DNA of 64,000 nt, taken from Symbioplanes lichenis. Lineage in GTDB: Bacteria > Actinomycetota > Actinomycetes > Mycobacteriales > Micromonosporaceae. Of the stretch, positions 15,254 to 24,100 are shown piece by piece. Where the stretch lies: positions 1-64,000 of the forward strand of contig NZ_JAUZQD010000016.1 in the NCBI RefSeq assembly GCF_030709675.1, in the 5' to 3' direction. Numbering within the stretch: the stretch's first letter is position 1; every line of letters starts with the position of its first letter. The position numbers and the translations under genes are program-made. Under the pieces are notes generated by a model. It did not search any database, was not told where the DNA came from, and saw only the letters and a list, made by a program, of their open reading frames with translations.

Positions 15254-17374
15254 GTGGAGACCGGCGCCGATGACCTGGCCCGTGTCCGCACCCACGACCA
15301 TCTCGCCGAGGCCCTGCAGGCGCTCTCCCAGCGCTGCGGCCTCACCCTGACGACAATCGTCGACAGCGCCCGGGGGCTGAGCGGTCGCGTCGGTTTCGAG
15401 GCGCTCGACCGCCGCACGGTCGACGACGTCTTCCGCGGCGCCGTCCCGATCACCAAACCACTGCTCGTCAGCATCTTGATGGTGTGCGACCAGCCGCCGG
15501 AGGTCCGGCAGAGGTGGCTCGCCGTCTGGGAGCGTCTTGAGCGTGAGGAGAAGCGCAGCCGGTCACGGGTGGACGAGACGGCACCGCGCGGCTTCGGCAT
15601 CCACAGTGCCATCACCGCGCCGGACGCCGTCGACTTTTTGCCGCGTTACGTGTCCCGCGACTTCGACTTCCGGCTGCGCGCCGAGCTTGCCGCCGACCCG
15701 GACCGGGGCGCGTTCGTCGTGCTGGTGGGCGGCTCGTCCACCGGGAAGACGCGGTCGCTCTACGAGGCCGTGCAGGACGGCTTTCCGGATTGGTCGCTCG
15801 TGCAACCGGTCGAGGCGGCGGAGTTGCTGGAGCTGCGGAGCGCACCGCCGCGGCGGACCGTCTTCTGGCTCGACGAGCTGCAGCGCTATCTCGGTGGGCG
15901 CCCGGCTCTGACCTTCGAGTGCGTGCGCGCCCTCATGCGGCGGGGCAACATTGTCGTCGGCACCTTGTGGCCCGGCCAGTACGCCTCGTGGCGATCCGCC
16001 TCCGAGGACATGCGCCGGCTCTTCAGCAACGCCGCGGTGATCAGCGTGCCCGACGAGCTGTCCATGGCCGAGCTGCACGAGGCGAACGAGATCGCGGAGG
16101 AGGACAGCCGGATCCGCCAGGCGCTCGACACCCAGGACGCCGGGCTGACCCAGGCGCTCGCCGGCGGGCCCGAGCTGGTCATGTGCTGGGAGCAGCCCGT
16201 CACCCCGTACGCGAAGGCTGTCATCGCCGCGGCCGCGGACGCGCACCGCCTCGGCGTGCAGGCGCCGCTGACGGCCGAGTTCCTGCGCGAGGCGATGGCC
16301 GGCTATCTCCCGCCGCCGCATCAGGTCCGCCCGAAGGAGGAATGGCTCGGCCAGGCGCTGCCGCATGCCACCCGCCAGCTGTACGGCGACGTGTCCGCCC
16401 TCGTGCCGAACGGCGCGAACGGCACGGTCGCCGGCTACACCATGGCCGATTACCTGGCGCAGCATCTCCGCCGTGTGCGCCGGACCACCGTGGTGCCGGA
16501 ACCCGCCTGGGATGCTCTCGTGACCGGCCTGCGCGACGCGGCCGACCTGCGCCGGCTGGCCGACGCCGCGCTGGCCCGCCTGCGCCTCCGCTATGCCGAG
16601 CCGGCGTTGCAACGGCTCGTGGACGAGTCCGCCGACAGCCGCGCGGCGATCGAGCTGGCCGAGCTGCTGATCCGCCAGGACCGGTTCGACCGGGCCGTCG
16701 ACGTGCTGCGCCGCAGCCTGGAGGCGGATCCCCGGGACCGGGAGCTCGGCCTCCGGCTCGCCCGCGCCCAGGAGCTGTGGCAACGGGTCGAGAAGCTCCG
16801 CCCCGCGGCCGACGCGGGCGATCCGGCGGCCGCCCACCGCTTGACGGAGATCCTGGCCGACTGCGGCATCACCGACGACTTGCGCCTCCGGGAGGAGCAG
16901 GGCGACCGCAACGCGGCGGAACAGCTCGTCGACCTGCTCGCCGACCACGGCTTCCTGCCGGAGCTGCACCAGCGAGCCGATCGCGGCCAGGTCTTCGCGG
17001 CCCACGCGCTCGCTGAGCTCTACGCCGCGTGGGGCGAGACGGCCTGGCTTCAGCACCGCGCGCGCCGTGGTGATCGGACGGCCCGCCTGCGGCTGGCCCG
17101 GATGGAGTCGGGCCGGCCCGCGGAGACGGACCTGGCCGAGCTGCGGGTGGCGGTCGCCGAGGGCAAGCCCGGAGCAGCCCTCCAGCTGAGCGCCCGTTTG
17201 TTCGAGCTCCGCGACGAGCGGGGCCTGCTCGACGAGCTGGACGCCGGCACCGAGGGCGCGGCGGACCGGCTCCTGGCCCTCTACACGGCGACCGGGCGCC
17301 TCTCGCCCGAGCAACGACGGCGCCTGCGGGTCTTCGGCCTCAACGCCGACGGATCCGAGCTCCTCGGCCCATGA
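15254..17374 (+). CDS. XRE-like/STAND ATPase with C-terminal helical repeats
   Basis: 706 residues. Residues 8-95 look like an XRE-type helix-turn-helix domain of actinomycete style (LAEALQALSQRCGLTLTTIV ... DRRTVDDVFRGAVPITKPLL). A P-loop ATPase follows: Walker A GGSSTGKT (Lys165) and Walker B VFWLDEL (Asp207-Glu208). From about residue 410, Ala/Leu/Arg-rich TPR- or HEAT-like repeats fill the C-terminus. The layout is that of signal-transducing STAND NTPases that sense through the repeats and signal through nucleotide switching. GTG 15254 follows GAGGTGA. The gene ends 26 bases before the winged-helix gene and is the first of the three-gene NTPase cassette. Confidence 0.8.
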   Translation: METGADDLARVRTHDHLAEALQALSQRCGLTLTTIVDSARGLSGRVGFEALDRRTVDDVFRGAVPITKPLLVSILMVCDQPPEVRQRWLAVWERLEREEKRSRSRVDETAPRGFGIHSAITAPDAVDFLPRYVSRDFDFRLRAELAADPDRGAFVVLVGGSSTGKTRSLYEAVQDGFPDWSLVQPVEAAELLELRSAPPRRTVFWLDELQRYLGGRPALTFECVRALMRRGNIVVGTLWPGQYASWRSASEDMRRLFSNAAVISVPDELSMAELHEANEIAEEDSRIRQALDTQDAGLTQALAGGPELVMCWEQPVTPYAKAVIAAAADAHRLGVQAPLTAEFLREAMAGYLPPPHQVRPKEEWLGQALPHATRQLYGDVSALVPNGANGTVAGYTMADYLAQHLRRVRRTTVVPEPAWDALVTGLRDAADLRRLADAALARLRLRYAEPALQRLVDESADSRAAIELAELLIRQDRFDRAVDVLRRSLEADPRDRELGLRLARAQELWQRVEKLRPAADAGDPAAAHRLTEILADCGITDDLRLREEQGDRNAAEQLVDLLADHGFLPELHQRADRGQVFAAHALAELYAAWGETAWLQHRARRGDRTARLRLARMESGRPAETDLAELRVAVAEGKPGAALQLSARLFELRDERGLLDELDAGTEGAADRLLALYTATGRLSPEQRRRLRVFGLNADGSELLGP

Positions 17375-17400
17375 CGCGACCTTCCGGAAGGAATCCTTTG

Positions 17401-18024
17401 ATGGCAGACGATCTGAGCCCTACCGACTACGCCTTCCTGCTCCTGCTCAGGGTCGAGGACCGCGAGCTGTCCAACAACGAGCTGCACGACCTGCACGGCG
17501 TACGCCTCATCGGCGCCCAGTACGCGAAGCTCAACGCCGGCGGTTACGTCGTCTCGAAGACCGACCGCCGCCCGTACCGGCATGCCCTGTCCCCCAAGGG
17601 GGCCCGGCTGCTCGACAGTCCGCTGGAGGTCGAGGAGGAGCAGCAGGACAGCCGCAAGACCAAGGAGACGCAGCTGTGGGCGGCCCTCACGGCGTGGCAC
17701 CGGCACACCCTCGGCCGCGGTCCCGCTCCGGCGCCCGGAGAAAAGGCCGCGCCGGTGGTGAGCTCGCTCGACGAGCGCATCCGCGCCGCGTACGCCACCC
17801 TGGCCGACGATCCCGGCGACTGGGTCAGCCTCAGCCGGCTCCGGCCACTGTTCCCGGACGTCGCCAAGGCCGACCTCGACCAGGCGCTCAAGCATCTCCT
17901 CGACGCTTCGGACGTCCGCCTGGATCCGGAGGTCCACGGGCATCGCATCGACGCCGAGGAGCGGGCCGCCTCCGTCCGGATCGGCGGCGAGGACAGGCAT
18001 AAGTTGGCGATCGGATCGCGATGA
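17401..18024 (+). CDS. Tandem winged-helix protein of the NTPase cassette
   Basis: 207 residues. The N-terminal half (TDYAFLLLLRVEDRELSNNELHDLHGVRL ... GGYVVSKTDRRPYRHALSPKGARLL) is a PadR/MarR-style winged helix, including the wing and 'LSPKGxxLL' ending. The C-terminal half (LDERIRAAYATLADDPGDWVSLSRLRPLF ... VRIGGEDRHKLAI) looks like a second winged helix of the kind fused or placed next to NTPases. It may mediate DNA or protein contacts between the two ATPases. ATG 17401 has GGAAGGA eight bases upstream, so the earlier in-frame start is rejected. Its TGA overlaps the ATG of the HerA-like gene. Confidence 0.75.
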   Translation: MADDLSPTDYAFLLLLRVEDRELSNNELHDLHGVRLIGAQYAKLNAGGYVVSKTDRRPYRHALSPKGARLLDSPLEVEEEQQDSRKTKETQLWAALTAWHRHTLGRGPAPAPGEKAAPVVSSLDERIRAAYATLADDPGDWVSLSRLRPLFPDVAKADLDQALKHLLDASDVRLDPEVHGHRIDAEERAASVRIGGEDRHKLAIGSR

Positions 18025-21000
18025 ACGAGGAGCAGCGCGCCGCGCTCGCCGCGCTGAGGTTCAGCTGGGCGCTGGTGCCGGACGACGTGTGGCGGGACTC
18101 GCCCTTCCACGTCGACGGCCTGCACGAGTCGGTGGCCCGGGACGTCCTCGACGGCATTGCCGAGGCGGAGGGGTCCGCCGACGCCAGCCCGGTCGGTCTC
18201 GCGCTCGAGGGGCGGCAGGGCTCGGGCAAGACGCATCTGCTGGGGTGGGTCCGCGAGCAGGTGCAGCAGCGCGGTGGCTACTTCTTCCTCGTCAGCCTGC
18301 TCGACGGCCGGCAGTTCTGGGAGGCCGTGCTGCAGTTCGTGCTGGACGGCCTGGCGCGTGGGGTATCCGGCGAGGACACGCAGCTCAAGCTGATGTTCCG
18401 GCGGCTGTCCGCCCAGATCGGCGCGCCTCGGCACGCACGGCGCGCGGTGATGGGCGACACGGAGCTGACCCCCGCCGCGCTGGACGCCTTCATCGAGGGG
18501 CTGAAGGCGTTCGACCCGTACGTCCACCGGCACTGCCGGGACACGGCACGGGCCCTGGCCCTGCTCGCCTCCGACGACGAGGAGCATCAGGACGTCGCCG
18601 ACAACTACTTCGCCGGCGACCAGGAGGCGGTCCCGGGGGAACGCCATGCCTGGAACATGCGCCCGAAGGCCCGGACCGCTCAGGAGATCGTCCGCGACAT
18701 CTCCTGGCTGCTCGCGCTCACCGGCCCGGCCGTCATCGCCTTCGACCAGCTGGACACCCTGGTGGCGCAGTCCGCCGTGCAGGAGGACCTGGCCAAAATC
18801 TCCGCCGAGGCGGCGGATCTGCACCAGACCATGATGGTGGCCGGCATCGCGAACGGTCTCACGGATCTGCGGGACACGACGCGCCGGACCCTGACCGTGG
18901 TGGCGACGTTGTCCGCCACCTGGAAGCTGATCGGCAGCAGGGCGACCGCCTCCTTCCCCGACCGGTTCCGGCGCACCCGGGCGCTGAGCGACATCCGCAG
19001 CGGCGACCTGGCCCGAAGCATCATCGAGAAGCGCTTCGCCGGGCGCTTCGCCGCGCTCGGCTTCGACCCGCCCTACGCGACCTGGCCGGTGCGGGCGGAG
19101 GTCTTCGCGGAGGCCGTCGAGTACACGCCGCGCCGGCTGCTCATGGCCATCGACCGCCACATCCGCGCCTGCCTGGTGGACAACGAGTTGCGGGAGCTGA
19201 CGACGCTGGAGGAGGTGCCGGCGACGACCACGGTCGCCCAGCCGCCGGCCAGAACGGCCCCGGCCGCTTCCCCGCAGGCGTTGCACGACGTCCAGGCCCG
19301 GTTCGAGGAGTTGCAGCGGCAGGCCGATGTGACGTCACCGCTGGAGCACGACACTGAGGACCGGCGGTTCCCGGCGCTGCTGGCGGCCGGCCTGCAGGCC
19401 TGGATCGTGGAGCGCGGCGACGACGGCAGCGGGTTCAGCATCGACCCGCCGCCGAGTGCCAAGCCGGATCTGCACGCCCGCCTCCGCCTGGCCCTCCACG
19501 ACCGCGGCGACGACAGGGGGGACTCGGAGGACGTCCGCGCCGAGGATCAGGTGCACTGGTCCTTCCGGGCGGTCAGCGACACTCACCACGGGCTCGCCGC
19601 ACTGCACCGCGTCCGGCGGGCCCGCACCGCGGCCGGGCTCAGCGCCGACGTGGCGAAGCGCAAGCTCTTTCTCATCCGCAACGGGCCCTGGTCACCGTCC
19701 GCCAAGACCCAGGAAGTCATCCGGGAGCTGGGGCAGGAAGGCGGCACGACGCTCAGCATCGACGACGCCGATCTGCGCATCCTCGCCGCGCTGCACGAGT
19801 TGCGCCAGGAGAACCCGGCCGACCTGCAGGCCTGGCTGGTCCGCTACCGGCCCACCGATCAGGTCGGGCTCTTCCAGAAGGCGCTGGCCGATGCCGACTC
19901 CTGGACGCGGGAGGAAACACCCGCACCGGCCGTCGAGGCCCCGGCGCCCGACAGCTTCACCGCCGGCTACGGATACGACAACGACGCATCGGTGCCGCTG
20001 ACGCTCGAGGCTTTGCGGAAGCACGCGGCCATCTTCGCGGCTTCCGGCTCCGGGAAGACCGTGCTGATCCGGCATCTGATCGAGGAATGTGCGTTGCAAG
20101 GCGTCTCCGCGATCGTGCTCGACCCGAACAATGATCTGGCTCGCCTCGGGGACGAATGGCCCACCGCCCCGGACAAGTGGCGGGCCGGGGACGCCGAGCG
20201 GGCGGCCGACTACCTCGCGCACACCGAGGTGGTGGTCTGGACGCCGCGGCGCGAATCGGGGCGGCCGCTCAGCTTTCAGCCGCTTCCCGACTTCGCGAGT
20301 GTGCGTGACGATCCGGACGAGTTCGAGGCGGCGGTCGAGTCCGCCACATCTGCCGTCGCGCCTCGCGCCAACATCGCGGGGCGGTCGGAGAAGGCGCATC
20401 TCCGCCTTGCTGTCCTGCGGAAGGCGATCGAGTATTACGGCCGTCAGGGTGGAAGCAGCGTGGCCGGTCTGATCGAGCTTCTGTCGGATCTGCCGGAGGG
20501 GGTCAGCAACCTCAACAAGGCAGAGGACATCGCCGGGGATCTGGGGCAGGCGCTGACCGCGTCGATGGACAATGATCCGATGTTCGGGGGCGGCGGGACG
20601 CCGATGGATCCCGGGGTGCTGCTGACGCCGGGCGCGGGCAAGCGGGCGCGGGTCTCGGTCATCAGCATGGTGGGGCTCGGCGACGAGGCGGCCCGGCAGA
20701 GCTTTGTGAACCAGCTGCAGATGGGGCTGTTCGCGTGGATCAAGCGGAATCCCGCGCAGGACAAGCCGTTGCTCGGGTTGCTGGTGATGGACGAGGCCCA
20801 GACCTTCGCGCCCTCGGGGGCGATGACCGCCTGTACGCAGAGCACCCTCGCCCTGGCGTCGCAGGCCCGCAAGTACGGGCTCGGCCTCCTCTTCGCCACG
20901 CAGGCCCCGAAGAACCTGCACAACCGGATCCCGGGCAACGCGGCGACGCATTTCTTCGGCCGGCTGACGGTGCCCGTGCAGATCGCGGCCGCGCAGGAGA

Positions 21001-21173
21001 TGGCGCGCGTGAAGGGAGGTGAGGTCCCCGACATCGGGAACCTCACCTCCGGCGAGTTCTATGTGGCGCTGGAGGGCGAAGTGCCGCAGAAGATCCGGAC
21101 TCCGCTCTGCCTGAGCCACCACCCGAGCAGTCCACTCACCGACGAGGAGGTCATGGACCGCGCCAGGAGCTAG
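18021..21173 (+). CDS. Double P-loop ATPase: AAA-type module plus HerA/VirB4-like translocase module
   Basis: 1050 residues. An N-terminal ATPase has Walker A GRQGSGKT (64-71) and a Walker B-like stretch AVIAFDQLDTL (237-246). After a linker rich in Pro/Ala (about 400-440) and a middle helical region with a short wHTH-like segment, a second ATPase follows: Walker A ASGSGKT (Lys679), VLDPNNDL typical of HerA/FtsK-like pumps, Walker B LLVMDEAQ (Asp924-Glu925) and sensor LFATQAP. HerA/VirB4-type modules form hexameric DNA or protein translocases. The fusion with an ORC/KAP-like AAA module plus a STAND and a winged-helix partner suggests a conflict or mobilisation system; this is inference. ATG 18021 is coupled (ATGA). 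Confidence 0.82.
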   Translation: MNEEQRAALAALRFSWALVPDDVWRDSPFHVDGLHESVARDVLDGIAEAEGSADASPVGLALEGRQGSGKTHLLGWVREQVQQRGGYFFLVSLLDGRQFWEAVLQFVLDGLARGVSGEDTQLKLMFRRLSAQIGAPRHARRAVMGDTELTPAALDAFIEGLKAFDPYVHRHCRDTARALALLASDDEEHQDVADNYFAGDQEAVPGERHAWNMRPKARTAQEIVRDISWLLALTGPAVIAFDQLDTLVAQSAVQEDLAKISAEAADLHQTMMVAGIANGLTDLRDTTRRTLTVVATLSATWKLIGSRATASFPDRFRRTRALSDIRSGDLARSIIEKRFAGRFAALGFDPPYATWPVRAEVFAEAVEYTPRRLLMAIDRHIRACLVDNELRELTTLEEVPATTTVAQPPARTAPAASPQALHDVQARFEELQRQADVTSPLEHDTEDRRFPALLAAGLQAWIVERGDDGSGFSIDPPPSAKPDLHARLRLALHDRGDDRGDSEDVRAEDQVHWSFRAVSDTHHGLAALHRVRRARTAAGLSADVAKRKLFLIRNGPWSPSAKTQEVIRELGQEGGTTLSIDDADLRILAALHELRQENPADLQAWLVRYRPTDQVGLFQKALADADSWTREETPAPAVEAPAPDSFTAGYGYDNDASVPLTLEALRKHAAIFAASGSGKTVLIRHLIEECALQGVSAIVLDPNNDLARLGDEWPTAPDKWRAGDAERAADYLAHTEVVVWTPRRESGRPLSFQPLPDFASVRDDPDEFEAAVESATSAVAPRANIAGRSEKAHLRLAVLRKAIEYYGRQGGSSVAGLIELLSDLPEGVSNLNKAEDIAGDLGQALTASMDNDPMFGGGGTPMDPGVLLTPGAGKRARVSVISMVGLGDEAARQSFVNQLQMGLFAWIKRNPAQDKPLLGLLVMDEAQTFAPSGAMTACTQSTLALASQARKYGLGLLFATQAPKNLHNRIPGNAATHFFGRLTVPVQIAAAQEMARVKGGEVPDIGNLTSGEFYVALEGEVPQKIRTPLCLSHHPSSPLTDEEVMDRARS

Positions 21174-24100
21174 AGACTCTTACTGATGGCGATCCGCTCA
21201 CGCTGCGCGCAGGAGATCACCGGGTCGAGGTCGAAGTCGGAGGTGAGGACGAAGCCCGCGCTCACCTTGATGCTCTGCACCTCGGGGATCCAGCCGTCCT
21301 TGGCCACGATCACCTGGTACGTGCCCTTCGGCAGCCACCACTGGAAGTGCCCGGACGCGTCCGCCACCAGCGTGTAGCTCGTCGTGCCGTTGAGCCGGAC
21401 CGTCGCCTTGAGCGGCGTTTCCGTGCCGCTGCAGGAGACGCCGGTGACCGTGCCCTGCACCTTGCCCCAGCTGGCCGGCGGGGAGACGTTCATCTCCACG
21501 TCGACGGCCGGGACGGCGTACGGCGAGTTGGTTCGCAGCCCGAGCTGAGCGGTAAAGACACCAGGCTGGGCGACGGTGGCGTTCAGCGTCACCTTGACGG
21601 TCTTCGACTTGCCGGGGGCCAGCTCGAAGGACGCCGGATCCTCGGACAGCCACGGCACGTCGCCGTCCGCGGCGCAGTCGCCCAGCCCGTCGAGCAGGGC
21701 ACTGTCGTTGGTGCCGACGAACGGCGTCGCCGAGCCGCCGATGCGGTAGAAGCCACAGGCCGCGGCGCCTCGGTAGCGCGGGGCGGCCATGGCGGGCAGC
21801 GTGCTCCACGTGCCGGCCGCCGGGTCGAAGCCGATCACCTGACTGGTCACGCCGCTGGAGTCGTTGGCCACCCCGCCGGCCAGCACCAGGAGGCCGCCGG
21901 CTGCGGTGGCCTGACCGCCCCAGAGGTCGAGCGGGGCGTCGGCCGCCGCGGTCCACGTGCCCGCGGCCGGGTCGAGGACCTTGGTCGCCTTGGTCGAGCT
22001 GATCCCGTCGTACCCGCCGGCGCAGTAGACCTTGCCGCCCACGGCGCCGCAGCCGAGGAACGACGTCTCGTTCGGGTAGGCCGTCGAGGTGCTGAACGAG
22101 CCCGCGGCCGGGTCGAAGACGACCGTGTCGGCCGAGGGCGTGCAGTCGCCGTCGAGGCAGCCGCCGACCAGGTAGATCTTGCCGTCCACGACCGCGGAGC
22201 CCGCGGCCGAGGTGGCCTTGGGGTTGGTCGCCGCGAGCGTCGACCACGAGCCCGCGGCCGGGTCGAAGACGTCCACCGTGGCCACGGGCGTGCCGCCGGT
22301 GCCCCAGCCGCCGAGCACGTAGAGCTTGCCGTCGACCGCCGCCGCGACCGGCTTGGATCGGACGGAGGGCAGGTCGGGCAGGGCCGTCCAGGCGCCGTCC
22401 GCGTACACGAAGGCCTTCTTCTCGTTGCCGGTGCCGCTGCCGCCACCGACCGAGTACAGCTTGCCGTCGATCACCGCGGCGGCGTTGTCGAAGATGGCCA
22501 GCGGATAGTTCGGCAGGGCGGTCCACGAATCCGCGGCCTTGGTGCCCACCTTGGGGTTGGTCGCCGCGAAGGTCGGTCCGGTCATGGCCGGGCTCAGACC
22601 CTTCATGGGTACGGTGACCCCGGCCGTCCCCCGCGCCCGCAGCGCCTCGAAGCCCCGGGGCCGTTCGAGGACGTCCACGGTCGCGGTGGCGTTGCCGGTG
22701 TTCTTGACCGTCACGTTCGTGGTGCGCGTGGTCCCGTACGTCTGGAAGCTCTGGATCTCGGTCGGGGTGACCGTGAGCCGGCTCGCCGACAGGGCGAAGT
22801 CGGCCCGCGTGACCTTGTTCGCCACGACCGTCACCGTCTTGGTGAGCGGCTGGTAGGGCGCCTTCGCCGCGGTCAGCGGGTGGGCACCGAGCTCCGGCGA
22901 GAACAGCCAGTAGAAGCCGCCCTCCCCGGAAAGAGCGTCACCCACCTTGACGCCGGTGAGCGCCGCGCCGGTCAGGGCGTCGGTCGTGGTGCCGACGACC
23001 AGGCCGCCCGGGATCGGGGTGCAGGCGCGGTTGACGACCTGCACGTCGTCGACCTGCCACCACCAGGCGTACGAGCCGGCGTACCGGAAGCGCACCTTGG
23101 CGCTCGCGGCACCGGCGGCCGGGGCGAGCGACACCTCCTCGGTGACCGGGCCGCGGCGGTTGGCGGTCTGGTGCCACACGTTCGTCCAGTTGGCGCCGTC
23201 GTCGACGGTGACGTCGATGTCGATCGGGCTCTGCAGGGCCTGGAAGTCGCTCTTGAAGCGGATGAACGGCGCGCTCTGCCCGCTCAGGTCCAGCGCCGGC
23301 GTGACCAGGTCACTGTCCTGGCTCTTGCCCGAGCCCAGCTTGTCGCTGTCGATGATGGCGAAGCCGCCCGAGCCGCCGGTCTTGTTGCCCCGGCTGCCGA
23401 TGTCGGTGAAGCCCCAGCCGCCACCGTCGGTGCGGTTGACTACCGACCAGCCGGCGGGCGTGGCGGTGCTGTCGAAGGACTCGGTCAACACCGATTCCCC
23501 GTACGAAACGGAGTAGCCCGCAGCCGTGCAGGCCGGCGCGACCGGAGCCGCGATGTTCGCCGTCTTGGCGCTGGTGCCCACGATGACGTCCACGGTCGTC
23601 GGCTGGTAGCCGGGGTACACCGGCGTCGCCGTGATCTCGTAGGAGGCGTTGGCCGGCAGGGCCACCGAGTAGCGCCCGGTCACCGGGTCGGTGAGGAGCG
23701 GCGCACCGGGACGCCCGGCCACCTCGACCTTGGCGTAGAGCGGCCAGCCGTGGCCGGAGCCGTCGGTGACCGTGCCGCTGACCGTGACGGTCGGCGCCGG
23801 GGCCAGCGCGAAGTTCACCGTCTTGACCTCACCCTCGCCCACGGTGACAGGCGTGGTCTTGGTGACATAGCCGTACTTCGTGGCGGTCACGTCGTACGTG
23901 CCGGCCTCAAAGGTCAGCTGGTACTTGCCGTCCGCGCCGGTGGTGACCGTACGCCCGGCCGCCGTGACCGTCACGTCGGCGAGCGCCTGACCCGTACCCG
24001 CGTCGGTGACCGTGCCCGACGCCCGCGCGACCGGACCGCGGGGCGCGGCCACGACGGCGCTGTAGACGTCGAGGCGGCCCTCGCCGTAGATGTTGTTGTC

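Noticed and set aside
10205..21173. An integrative element inserted at the tRNA and extending to the NTPase cassette.
   Set aside because: No integrase, excisionase or repeat of the tRNA 3' end was seen; the accessory feel of the region is not enough.
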